From positions 1-46,186 of the forward strand of contig PAYY01000002.1 in assembly GCA_002715465.1 (NCBI GenBank): 46,186 nt of DNA. The letters are read 5' to 3'. Source of the stretch: Fidelibacterota bacterium. GTDB taxonomy: Bacteria > Marinisomatota > Marinisomatia > Marinisomatales > S15-B10. How positions within the stretch are numbered: the first letter of the stretch is position 1; every line of letters starts with the position of its first letter. A model generated the notes under the pieces. That model searched no databases, had not been told where the DNA came from, and saw nothing but the letters and a program-made list of their open reading frames with translations. Made by a program: the position numbers and the translations under genes. Shown piece by piece: positions 27,759 through 36,237 of the stretch.

Positions 27759-29052
27759 CTAATTTCAAGAACCCAAAATTATTGGGTGCTGGAGGTACTT
27801 CAGAATCTGTATCAACAAAAATGATTACTCCACCATCTGAAGTTAAAGTGAGATATTCTCCAGCATTATTCCCTGCACTTTCTTGAGGATAAACAGCTTC
27901 CCATTCTTTATTACCGTCACTATCAGTCTTTACTAAATAAACTTTCCATTCATCTGAAGAACCAGAAAAATGGCGATTATCACTATATGAATATTCATCT
28001 CCAGAACCTCCCACAATAACAAAACCTCCATCTGATGTTTGTCTCACTCCATATGCTTCATCGTGGATGAATTCAGGATTATATCCTCTTGGCTGTCCAA
28101 AAGTTTTATGCCAAACTTCATTGCCATCTTTATCTATTTTCATGAGAAGGTAGTCCCAATTTTTTACGCCATAAGAAAGAGAATGCCCTCCAAGAATGAA
28201 TCCTTCATCATTTGTCAAATCAAAATCATACAAATGATCGTTTTGTACCCCCCCGAAATATTTTTCCCACAAAATTTCTCCATCTAAGTTAAGTTTAATT
28301 AATGTAAAGTCTTGATTCTCTGCTGTAATAGATGAAGATCTCCAAGTAGAAGAAATCACTGCATATCCATCATTAAGATATCTAACCTTTGTTCCTTGCG
28401 ATATAGGTAATTCTTTTTCCCAAATTAAATCTCCATCTCTTTTGACTTTCATAAGAAAACCTTTACTATCTTCAGAAATAAAAATGAAACCTCTGTTTTC
28501 TTCAAAATCAGGAGCTTCAACATAACCTGTTAAGATAATATTACCTTCAGAAACAATATCTATACTTCTGATACCTCCTATACCTTCAGATTTGAAATAT
28601 TTTTCCCACAGTAAGGTTCCAGAAAAATTTATTTTAGCTAAAAAACGTTGAGTTCTTTCTACTGATGGATCATAAAGTGCTCCGCCAATGAAATAACCTT
28701 CTTCATCCTCATTTATACAGTATCCAGCGCCTTTAAAACCTGATACCCCAAAGCTTTTTTTCCAGACAAGTCTACCTATGGAATTTACTTTTATTACTAA
28801 AATATCATCTTTGTTTTGAGGATCTAAACCATGTCCAATAGCAATATATCCACCATCGATAGTTTCTCTTCCCTCATGTACATGCTCTTCAGATTCGGTG
28901 CCATGAGCTGTAAACCATTCTACTGTATATTTTGTTTCTTCCGTTATAGGAAATAATTGTTCAGAATCTTTTGTCTCAACATCCTCTGTTGAATCTGAAC
29001 AACTCACCAAACTCAGGATAGCAAGAAAAAATAATACATTTACTTTGATCAA
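27745..29052 (-). CDS. Lipoprotein beta-propeller of delta-60-like repeats
   Basis: This 435-residue lipoprotein has its lipid cysteine at C18 (LSLVSC-SD). The rest is a series of repeats of about 50 residues with the pattern [DE]GGxIxxG, then D-x-L-x-K-[IV]-x-x-x-G-x-x-x-W-x-K-x-[FY]-G, for example DILVIKVNSIGRLVWKKSFG and YLLMKIDKDGNEVWHKTFG. This is the repeat seen in surface propellers of Bacteroidota and related phyla. It looks like a binding or structural protein with no catalytic residues visible. The gene probably has its own promoter in the 92-base gap above it. Confidence 0.8.
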   Translation of the reverse strand: MIKVNVLFFLAILSLVSCSDSTEDVETKDSEQLFPITEETKYTVEWFTAHGTESEEHVHEGRETIDGGYIAIGHGLDPQNKDDILVIKVNSIGRLVWKKSFGVSGFKGAGYCINEDEEGYFIGGALYDPSVERTQRFLAKINFSGTLLWEKYFKSEGIGGIRSIDIVSEGNIILTGYVEAPDFEENRGFIFISEDSKGFLMKVKRDGDLIWEKELPISQGTKVRYLNDGYAVISSTWRSSSITAENQDFTLIKLNLDGEILWEKYFGGVQNDHLYDFDLTNDEGFILGGHSLSYGVKNWDYLLMKIDKDGNEVWHKTFGQPRGYNPEFIHDEAYGVRQTSDGGFVIVGGSGDEYSYSDNRHFSGSSDEWKVYLVKTDSDGNKEWEAVYPQESAGNNAGEYLTLTSDGGVIIFVDTDSEVPPAPNNFGFLKLAISP

Positions 29053-29144
29053 CTAAAGAGAATCTCTATAATAAAAATTGTACTGAATGTAAAAACAAAT
29101 AATCCAAATAAGTGTTTAGCATACAATGAGGGTAGGAATACTAC

Positions 29145-30512
29145 CTATTCATCGACACCAATACCATATACACCTGATCCTAAAGGATACCATGCACCCC
29201 CTGGCCCACCAAAGGCTCCCATGTCATTACGAACATAATTTGAATCAGGTATTAAATACATATCTAGAATTGTATCTGTAAGAGCCTTACCTTCAACACA
29301 AAGTCGCCATTCAGGATCATTGTATTTACTAGAAGGATCTCCAGCATCTAATGCCAAAGATTTAAACTCTGTATTTTTATTTCTACCTGGGTTTTCAACA
29401 CAAAAATCTTCCTGTACTACTGGATCAAAGTCACCATTTCCTTCTTTCCAAATCACATCTTCAGCATTCTTATTCAGTACACCCCCTTGACCACCTTCAA
29501 AATCCGTATATTTGGCTGTAACGGAAGACCCACCAGGACTATCAAAGTATATCTGATCAGAATTTGCATATACAATACTATTCAGTAAATCAATGTTCCC
29601 ACCATTAAGGTAACCACCACCACCAAACTCACCAGCATCATTTCTTACCACTGTAATATTTACAGCCTTAATATCTGAACTCTGCATATACAATCCACCA
29701 CCTTCTATGGATGCATCATTCTCACCAACTACTACATTTTCATAATCAAGAGATGTGAAGGCAGAAAGAAAAGCACCACCACCACGCTCACTTGTATTAT
29801 AGGTAATAGCTGTCTGGTAAAAATCACCTTTTGTAGAAGCAAAGTAAATACCACCGCCATAGTTCACACCTGTATTCCCACGAACGATAACTTGTTTTAA
29901 TTGTAATGTAGAATTTTTAGCAAAAATCCCTCCACCTTCAATAGCAGATGTATTGCTGTCTACAAGGATATGTTGAAGAAAGGACTCAGATGATTCTAAA
30001 TAAATTCCGCCACCCTGACCATTACCAAAATAATCTCCAACCTCACAATTCACAGTTTTATTAAACTCAATCACAAGATTTGTAAGGGTAGGACTGGCAT
30101 TTTTTACATAAATCCCACCACCTTTTTCTGCTGACCCACCTGTTATGGTAAAACCTGAAAGAACCGCACCACTACCTTCATCATTTGAAAAAGTTACTAC
30201 AGGACCAGAACCATTTCCATCTATGATGGTCTGGGATATAAGAGAAGAATCTCCTCCAGCAGTATACATACTAGTTACCACTACATTCTTACCTTTGAAA
30301 TCTACAACACCCTTGTAAGTGCCTGGTGAAACCTTGATCGTATCACCGTCAGATGCTTCATCTATCTGACTCTGAAAAGATACATAAGTAGGGTCTCCCA
30401 AACATAAAAGCTCCACTACTTCTTCTTCCGCAGCATTACTGGAAGCTTCTTCCTTACAGGAAAGAAAAATAGTAAAAAGAACAAGAAAAAACATAAAATA
30501 TTTTTTGGACAT
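29145..30512 (-). CDS. Lipoprotein right-handed beta-helix protein
   Basis: A 455-residue lipoprotein (lipid cysteine C19 in FLSCKEE). Residues 30-75 contain the DUF1565-like entry segment SQIDEASDGDTIKVSPGTY. Regular beta-helix coils then carry GGGIYVKN, GGGIYLES, EGGGIFAKN, GGGIYFAST, EGGGLYMQS and FGGGGYLNGG. This is the pectin-lyase-like fold seen in polymorphic outer-membrane and choice-of-anchor proteins. The coils end near residue 330 and a calcium-loop-rich tail (SLALDAGDPSSKYNDPEW) follows. No lyase catalytic residues can be assigned, so it may bind or display rather than cut polysaccharide. Confidence 0.82.
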   Translation of the reverse strand: MSKKYFMFFLVLFTIFLSCKEEASSNAAEEEVVELLCLGDPTYVSFQSQIDEASDGDTIKVSPGTYKGVVDFKGKNVVVTSMYTAGGDSSLISQTIIDGNGSGPVVTFSNDEGSGAVLSGFTITGGSAEKGGGIYVKNASPTLTNLVIEFNKTVNCEVGDYFGNGQGGGIYLESSESFLQHILVDSNTSAIEGGGIFAKNSTLQLKQVIVRGNTGVNYGGGIYFASTKGDFYQTAITYNTSERGGGAFLSAFTSLDYENVVVGENDASIEGGGLYMQSSDIKAVNITVVRNDAGEFGGGGYLNGGNIDLLNSIVYANSDQIYFDSPGGSSVTAKYTDFEGGQGGVLNKNAEDVIWKEGNGDFDPVVQEDFCVENPGRNKNTEFKSLALDAGDPSSKYNDPEWRLCVEGKALTDTILDMYLIPDSNYVRNDMGAFGGPGGAWYPLGSGVYGIGVDE

Positions 30513-30581
30513 AATGAGACTATTCCTTTATTTGATTTACTTTAAGATATGTTAGATTTTACAACTTACTATTTGAAAGTA

Positions 30582-30932
30582 TTATATCCAAAATGCATCT
30601 CCTACAATTATTGTCAAAATTGCAAAGATAATAATTGGTGGAATAGGAATATCATCGTTGAATCCTCTTGTTTTTATAGAGAAAATTCCCACTATTAAAA
30701 TAACAAATCCAATAGCTAAACCAGTTAAAAGGGTCCTTTCCTAGTCATATGGCAAATCTCGACAACATATTGAAGTTATTACAATTGTTAAGAAAAAGAC
30801 TCCCGTCATAATCCTTAAAGCAGCATCGGGATTCAAAGCCTCTTCACCAAGTTCTCCCATAATGATTTTATTTTCCAATTTTGGATTTAAATTAAACGCA
30901 ACTCCAAATACCGTCATTACAATTCCTATCAA
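30582..30932 (-). pseudogene. DUF4345-like four-helix membrane protein, broken by an in-frame TAG
   Basis: One minus-strand frame codes for a small membrane protein: 63 residues with two hydrophobic segments (30741-30932), a TAG stop at 30741-30743, then 52 more residues in the same frame with two more hydrophobic segments (LLTGLAIGFVILIVGIFSI and IIIFAILTIIVGDAFWI) to TAA 30582. The pattern of a helix, then ALRIMTGVFFL, then two helices with a short polar loop resembles DUF4345-type four-helix proteins, so the parts belong together. The frame has no ATG; the first usable start is TTG 30932 with no ribosome-binding site. It looks like a decayed gene, unless the TAG is a sequence error or is read through. 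Confidence 0.6.
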
Positions 30933-31011
30933 TAGTAGTATCAGTCAAAATTAATTATTAACATTAATAAGAATACTTTACTTTGATAGAGACTTTAACT
31001 TTAAAAAAATA

Positions 31012-31620
31012 ATGCCTTACCTATTCATATTTCTATCCCTGACTTCCCATCTGTTGTTTAGCCAGGATTTACAAAAATTAGAACCTATTCACTCGTTAAA
31101 ATTTGGCATGAAGGAGTCTGAAGTAATTTCTCAGATCAAAAAATTGACCAAGACTGCAATTTCAACTACAGAAAGGGATTCCTATAAAATCCTTAAAATA
31201 AGTCTTAAGGAAAATCCTAATTTTAATGAATTAAGAGTATTTTTATCCAAAGATAGAGGCTTATTTGCTATAGAAGAACAAATCTTTTTTAAATGGGATC
31301 ATCAGATAGATGATGAAAAAAACTTAACTGAGAATAAAAACATAATGGAATCAGTAATAAATCTTCTTCGCTCAAAATATGGAAAAGAAAATTTGCTAGA
31401 GGAAACTATTCTTGATAATCGAGAAAGTAACTTCAGATATGTTACAGCTTCTTGGAAATTTGCTAATAAAGAATGGGCTCATGTAATTTATGAACCTCAG
31501 GACTGGACACTCTATCCTGAAAAAATAAAAATTATTATTTTATTTAGAAACAGTATCCTCGACCCTCGAAAAAGTCAATTGTCTAAATTGCCAAGTTCTT
31601 CAAGTAATTCAAATCTATAG
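31012..31620 (+). CDS. Secreted protein of unknown function
   Basis: A 202-residue protein with a signal peptide (MPYLFIFLSLTSHLLFSQ). The segment LKFGMKESEVISQIKKL near residue 30 looks like the short G-M-x-x-x-[DE]-V helix entry found in BamE/SmpA-like small periplasmic domains. The remainder alternates strands and helices and ends in a Ser/Asn-rich tail. I do not recognise a family with certainty. The start lacks a ribosome-binding site. The 3' end overlaps the converging DUF971 gene by 46 bases. Confidence 0.6.
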   Translation: MPYLFIFLSLTSHLLFSQDLQKLEPIHSLKFGMKESEVISQIKKLTKTAISTTERDSYKILKISLKENPNFNELRVFLSKDRGLFAIEEQIFFKWDHQIDDEKNLTENKNIMESVINLLRSKYGKENLLEETILDNRESNFRYVTASWKFANKEWAHVIYEPQDWTLYPEKIKIIILFRNSILDPRKSQLSKLPSSSSNSNL

Positions 31621-31889
31621 ATCCCAGAGTTATGCCCATCAGACCAAAAAATTTGAATGGCATAATATCCTACAGTTTTTACTTTAATGATTACATATGC
31701 TCCATCAGTTTTAGGAATAGTTTGGCTTTTATATATGTTCCCAAATGCATCAGTCTCACCGGAACATTCTGCACATGGACATGCATCTCTAAGTTTAACT
31801 AAAGGTAGGTATGACTCATTCCCTCCCTCCCATTTTATGATTAGGAACTCATTTACAATTTCGTATTTATCAATAACCAAATTACCCAT
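31575..31889 (-). CDS. DUF971 (GBBH-like) domain protein
   Basis: A 104-residue protein that is almost entirely a DUF971/GBBH N-terminal-like domain. It has the family features LIIKWEGG, LRDACPCAEC (a CxC-x2-C cysteine group) and the closing signature IFWSDGHNSGIYRFELL. In other bacteria the domain stands alone or is fused to Mrp/ApbC iron-sulfur carriers, so a role in iron-sulfur or metal handling is possible but unproven. The start at ATG 31889 follows GAAGG. The gene overlaps the secreted unknown on the other strand. Confidence 0.85.
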   Translation of the reverse strand: MGNLVIDKYEIVNEFLIIKWEGGNESYLPLVKLRDACPCAECSGETDAFGNIYKSQTIPKTDGAYVIIKVKTVGYYAIQIFWSDGHNSGIYRFELLEELGNLDN

Positions 31890-32268
31890 ACCTTCACCCC
31901 TTAATTTTGAAGATTGGCCTGAGGTAAATTTGCGTTAATTATTTGTTATCATCCAATAGACATTGTTTAATTACTAACCATATGCCATATAAATCAAATA
32001 TTCTAGTTTTTTCAAAAAAAATAGTGATTTACTTTAGATAAGGAAAATTCTAATCACATTGTTAAAATATAGCCTTGTATAAACTCATGTTAATTAATAA
32101 AAGAAACCACACCGAAATTTTATTTCCCTCATTTAGAAGTTATCGAACTTTCAGATTGAAGGTTAAGTAGCATGCAGAGGCTTGGAACAAACTCATGTAT
32201 CCAAGTTTTTTCCAAATTTACATTTATATCTCACCACTCTGTGATCATATTATTTCAAGGAGAAAAAA
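31890..32268. other. Intergenic region upstream of the zinc-ribbon gene
   Basis: This 379-base AT-rich stretch has no supported open reading frame or RNA gene. It holds the promoter of the downstream gene and of the divergent DUF971 gene. A weak hairpin (CTTGGA 32181-32186 with TCCAAG 32200-32205, then six T) and a 10-base direct repeat (AAACTCATGT at 32081 and 32189) are the only structures seen. Confidence 0.5.
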
Positions 32269-32985
32269 ATGATTGTTATAAATAATCTTGTGCAGCTTCA
32301 AAAAATTGACACTGCAATTATGGAAATTCAAGAACTTCAAGGAGATCTTCCTAAAAACGTTAAAGAACTAACTTCTACTATAAATAATGTAAATGAAACA
32401 ATTTCTTCAGCAGAAAAGAGATTGTTAGAGATTGAGTTAGAAATAAGAAAAATCCAAACATTAGAACAAGATCATAAAGAAAAAATATCAACACTTGAAG
32501 ATAAGCTATATCTAGCAAAAACAAATAGAGAATATGATGCATTTATGTCTGAGATTGATCACTTGAAAAGCCAGTTAGACAATGAAGAAATCAGAGAACT
32601 AGAACTTAGCGAAGAACAAGACAAACTAAATGAAACATTAAATAATGATCGATCTGAAGAAAAAGAAATGTCTCAAAATTTAACCACTCAAAAAGAAGAG
32701 CTTGATAAGCAAATCAAAGAAACTGAAGAAGAATATTCTGAATTAAATAATAAGCGCCAAAACCTAATTAAGGATATTAATGACCAAGATCTTTCTATTT
32801 ATGACAGAGTTCGAGATGCTAAAGAAGGTCTTGCTGTAGTTCCTATCACTAACCATGCATGTGGTGGATGCCACTCACGAATTCCAGCGCAACTAGAATC
32901 AATTATTAGAAGTGCTGAAAAAATAACTCAGTGTAGTACTTGCAGAAGAATTCTTTACTGGGAGAATCCTGAGGTTTATTCCTAA
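32269..32985 (+). CDS. C4-type zinc-ribbon coiled-coil protein (DUF164)
   Basis: This 238-residue protein has a long charged coiled coil over about residues 10-175 and a C-terminal zinc ribbon with C198-G-G-C201 and C222-S-T-C225. This is the zf-RING_7/DUF164 family (CT398 and CdsZ-like), cytoplasmic and conserved in many phyla; a nucleic acid or secretion-ATPase-binding role has been proposed for members. AAGGAG lies seven bases before ATG 32269. It is followed by the RNase P RNA gene only 18 bases after its stop, so the two may share a transcript. Confidence 0.9.
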   Translation: MIVINNLVQLQKIDTAIMEIQELQGDLPKNVKELTSTINNVNETISSAEKRLLEIELEIRKIQTLEQDHKEKISTLEDKLYLAKTNREYDAFMSEIDHLKSQLDNEEIRELELSEEQDKLNETLNNDRSEEKEMSQNLTTQKEELDKQIKETEEEYSELNNKRQNLIKDINDQDLSIYDRVRDAKEGLAVVPITNHACGGCHSRIPAQLESIIRSAEKITQCSTCRRILYWENPEVYS

Positions 32986-33003
32986 GTTTTCCTAATTATT
33001 TAT

Positions 33004-33377
33004 CAGAGCCGATCATGTGGTTGCCTCATCTACTTATTGGTAAATGGGGAGGAAAGTCCGAACACCGCAGGACAGGATGCCTCCTAACAGGAGGGGTCTC
33101 AATATTATTTGAGATACGGAAAGTGCAACAGAGAGTAAACTATCCCATTTTGGGGATACAGGTGAAACGGTGGTTTAAAAGACCACCAGTCATTGATGAG
33201 AATTGATGAGCTAGGTAAACCCCATCCGGTGCAAGACCGAGTAGAAGAGCATGAGGTTGTCCGCCTCATTATGACTCTTGGGTAGGTTGCGTGATCTCTT
33301 CCGTGAGGAAGTGACCAGATGAATAATCACAATTCCGATATTTCGGAATACAGAATTCGGCTTATAGATCGGCTCTG
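33004..33377 (+). ncRNA. rnpB: RNase P RNA, bacterial class A
   Basis: The catalytic RNA that trims the 5' ends of tRNA precursors. The ends pair as helix P1: CAGAGCCGATC at 33004-33014 with GATCGGCTCTG at 33367-33377. The conserved core is present at both ends: GGGGAGGAAAGTCCG at 33046-33060 and ACAGAATTCGGCTTATAG at 33350-33367. GTGAAACGGTGG and GGTGCAAGACCGAGTAGAAGAGC lie between. A strong hairpin ATTCCGA-TATT-TCGGAAT is near 33331-33348. The length of about 374 bases is normal. The recJ start codon lies 14 bases downstream with no terminator between. Confidence 0.96.
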
Positions 33378-33391
33378 AATATTATATAGAT

Positions 33392-35098
33392 ATGGCCACT
33401 TGGAAAATTAAAAAATCTAACCCTGATATTATTAAGCAATTAATGAAGGAATTCAAAGTTCCTAAAATTATTGCTATGGTAATGGCAGGTCGTGGATTAA
33501 AGTCATTATCAAATTCTAAATCGTTTTTTAACCCAACTCTCAAAAATCTTCATGATCCTTTTCTGATGAAAAATATGAAAAAAGCTGCAAATCTTCTTAA
33601 AAATAAAATAATTGGAAAGAAAAAGATTTTTATTTTTGGTGACTACGACGTTGATGGAACTACAGGATCATCTGCATTATATCTTTTCTTAAACTCAATT
33701 GATTGTGATGCAAAAATTTATATTCCTCATAGGATAAGTGAGGGATATGGGTTATCTGTAAAAGGTATAAACAATGCTATTGAATGGGGTGCTAACCTAA
33801 TAATTAGTTGTGATTGCGGGATTAATGCAATTCAAGAGGTTGCATATGCAAAAAGTAAAGGGTTAGATATTATTGTAACTGATCACCATACTCCTGATAC
33901 AAATCTTCCTGCTGCTGATGCAATTATAAATCCTAATCAAACTGATTGCCAATATCCATTTAAAGGACTTTGTGGTGGAGCAGTCATTTTCAAATTAATG
34001 CAAGCTGTTTCGAAATTATTAAATCTTCATGATCAAGAAATTTTTGAATATCTTGATTTAATTACATTAGGAACCTCCTCAGATGTAGTACCTCTTATTG
34101 ATGAAAATAGAATTATTGTCAAACAAGGATTAAGTAAACTATTTGAAACTCGAAAACCTGGCTTAAGAGCCCTTCTTGAGATAAGTGGGCTCAATGAAAA
34201 AGAATTATCTGTAGAAGGAATAATCTTTCAATTAGCTCCAATAATTAACGCAGCAGGTAGGTTAGGAGATCCTAATCGTGTAATAAAACTTTTTTCTACT
34301 GAAAGTTATTCAGAAGCCCAAAAACTTACCCATGAACTAGACAATGAAAACAAAAAGCGACGGAAAATGCAACATTCCATTTTGGAAGAATCAATTAGAA
34401 GAATCCATTCGGAAGTAGATTTAAAAAAAGAAAAGGCCATAGTATTATGGGATGAAAATTGGCATGAAGGCATTGTTGGTATTGTTGCGGCACAAATTAA
34501 AGAAATATATCATCGACCAACTATTTTAATCTCCTTGAATGGAGGTATTGGTAAAGGATCTGCAAGAAGCATTCCTGGTTTTAACCTTTTTAATAATCTT
34601 TATAAATGCAAAGAAACTCTCATGAGCTTTGGTGGACATCCAATGGCTGCTGGATTAACTTTGAATCAAAATAAACTTTTGTACTTTAAAAAAAGTTTTT
34701 TAAAGCTGGCTTCAACAATTTTAAAAGACAAAGATCTAGTAAACTCTCTTGACATTGAAGGTGAATTAGACTTAAATCTTATTCATAGCAGTGATAGTAG
34801 GTTTATGAATTTTCTAGATAAACTTGGACCTTTTGGTCCAGAAAATGAAGCTCCTATATTTATTACTAGGAATGTACAACCCTTAAAAAACCTAAAATTA
34901 ATTGGAAAAAAAGGGGAACATATAAAATTCTCTGTAAGACATAATAATTCAACTATTACTGCTATTGGATTTAATAAAGGAAAGGATGATGAAAAAATAT
35001 CTAAAAGCAAATCGATTGATATTGCTTATGTAGTTGAAAAAAATTATTGGAGAGGTAATACCTCAATCCAATTAAATATCAAAGATATTAAATTCTAA
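33392..35098 (+). CDS. recJ: Single-stranded-DNA-specific exonuclease RecJ
   Basis: This 568-residue DHH-family 5'-3' exonuclease acts on single-stranded DNA in recombination and repair. Metal-binding motifs are FGDYDVDG (82-89), SCDCGINA near 139-146 and DHH 164-166. DHHA1 features include the INAAGRLGDP motif and the C-terminal FGGHPMAAGL motif. The OB-like end (about 470-568) is present. Length is typical. No ribosome-binding site lies before ATG 33392, since the start directly follows the mature RNase P RNA. Confidence 0.95.
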   Translation: MATWKIKKSNPDIIKQLMKEFKVPKIIAMVMAGRGLKSLSNSKSFFNPTLKNLHDPFLMKNMKKAANLLKNKIIGKKKIFIFGDYDVDGTTGSSALYLFLNSIDCDAKIYIPHRISEGYGLSVKGINNAIEWGANLIISCDCGINAIQEVAYAKSKGLDIIVTDHHTPDTNLPAADAIINPNQTDCQYPFKGLCGGAVIFKLMQAVSKLLNLHDQEIFEYLDLITLGTSSDVVPLIDENRIIVKQGLSKLFETRKPGLRALLEISGLNEKELSVEGIIFQLAPIINAAGRLGDPNRVIKLFSTESYSEAQKLTHELDNENKKRRKMQHSILEESIRRIHSEVDLKKEKAIVLWDENWHEGIVGIVAAQIKEIYHRPTILISLNGGIGKGSARSIPGFNLFNNLYKCKETLMSFGGHPMAAGLTLNQNKLLYFKKSFLKLASTILKDKDLVNSLDIEGELDLNLIHSSDSRFMNFLDKLGPFGPENEAPIFITRNVQPLKNLKLIGKKGEHIKFSVRHNNSTITAIGFNKGKDDEKISKSKSIDIAYVVEKNYWRGNTSIQLNIKDIKF

Positions 35099-35110
35099 GG
35101 AATAACTGAT

Positions 35111-36103
35111 ATGGTCAGAACAAAGATTATAGGGCTTGGACATGCAGTTCCGGATAGAATAGTAACGAATGCTGATCTGGAGAATCTGATGGACACTTCA
35201 GATGAATGGATAATAGAACGAAGTGGTATTAAAGAAAGGCGCCATGTAGACCAAGGTCAAGCTGCTTCAGATCTTGCCATTGATGCAACAAAAATGGCCT
35301 GTAAAAACTCTGGAGTTAAACCTAATGAGATTGAATTAATTATCTTTTGCTCAATTTCTTCAGATCATTTCTTTCCTGGAGGTGCTGTGCAAATACAAGA
35401 AAAATTAGGCATGAAAAATATAGGTGCTTTTGATTTAAAAGCAGCTTGTTCAGGATTTATTTATGGCCTCTCCGTAGCTGATCAATTTATCCGAAATCGC
35501 TCTCATAATACAATCCTACTTATTGGAGCTGAGGTTCAAAGTGTTGCACTAGTTTATGATAATGACCATAGAGATATGGCCGTACTTTTTGGTGATGGTG
35601 CAGGTGCTGCAATTCTACAGTCTTGTGAAGATGGGAGTGGCGTATTATCTACTCACCTTCATTCAGATGGAAAACATGTTAAAGACCTTTGGCTTCCTGC
35701 TCCAGGAAGTAAGTTCAAACCTTTTATGTCAAAGGAATTGATAGATAAAGGTTTGCATACACCTTCAATGAACGGTAGAGAAGTATTTAAAAATGCTATA
35801 ATTCGATTCCCAGAAGTAATTAACGAAGCATTGAACTATAATAACCTAAATATTGAAGATATTGCGTTAGTTATTCCTCATCAGGCAAATCTTCGAATTA
35901 GTCAGACCGTAGCAAAACGCTTGGGAATTAGCATGGAAAAGGTCTATAGTAATATTGAAAAATATGGAAATACTACCGCTGCTTCTATTCCGATCGCGAT
36001 GTCAGAAGCTTTTAATGAAAATAAATTTGGTAATGGTGATAATATAATCCTTGCTGCCTTTGGTGCAGGTTTTACTTGGGCGTCTGCAGCTATTAGATGG
36101 TAA
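35111..36103 (+). CDS. fabH: Beta-ketoacyl-ACP synthase III
   Basis: This 330-residue enzyme condenses acetyl-CoA (or another acyl-CoA) with malonyl-ACP to start fatty acid synthesis. The catalytic triad is C113 in KAACSGF, H257 in IPHQANLRI and N287 in KYGNTTAAS. The N-terminal TSDEWIIERSGIKERR motif and the closing FGAGFTWASAAIRW are classical. It is slightly longer than the E. coli enzyme (317) through a loop near 195-215. It follows recJ by 12 bases. Confidence 0.96.
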   Translation: MVRTKIIGLGHAVPDRIVTNADLENLMDTSDEWIIERSGIKERRHVDQGQAASDLAIDATKMACKNSGVKPNEIELIIFCSISSDHFFPGGAVQIQEKLGMKNIGAFDLKAACSGFIYGLSVADQFIRNRSHNTILLIGAEVQSVALVYDNDHRDMAVLFGDGAGAAILQSCEDGSGVLSTHLHSDGKHVKDLWLPAPGSKFKPFMSKELIDKGLHTPSMNGREVFKNAIIRFPEVINEALNYNNLNIEDIALVIPHQANLRISQTVAKRLGISMEKVYSNIEKYGNTTAASIPIAMSEAFNENKFGNGDNIILAAFGAGFTWASAAIRW

Positions 36104-36237
36104 TTACTTGAAAATAAACTTATATAATAAATTGCATATTTATAAATCAAAAAGAATTGAAAAAACTGAAAAATTCACAAATTCAACTACAAATGTTAAA
36201 TTAATCAATAACAGTACTCTGCTAAATTGTTTTTCTT

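Noticed and set aside
29131..29145. Inverted repeat GGTAG-TATTC-CTACC at the end of the beta-helix gene
   Set aside because: Only five pairs, includes the stop codon, and has no T-tract, so it is not a credible terminator.
29145..30512. Repetitive GGT/GGA-rich codons suggesting a DNA repeat or CRISPR-like array
   Set aside because: The periodicity is at protein level (GGGIY coils of a beta-helix); the DNA copies differ and there are no spacers.
32081..32198. Ten-base direct repeat AAACTCATGT
   Set aside because: Two copies in a very AT-rich gap are likely by chance; no symmetry or spacing suggests an operator.
32181..32211. Hairpin CTTGGA/TCCAAG followed by six T, a possible terminator
   Set aside because: The stem is only six pairs with a 13-base loop, and it lies just upstream of the zinc-ribbon gene, where no plus-strand transcript is expected to end.
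33015..33206. Open frame of 63 codons on the plus strand
   Set aside because: It lies wholly inside the RNase P RNA, whose conserved core and P1 helix are clear.
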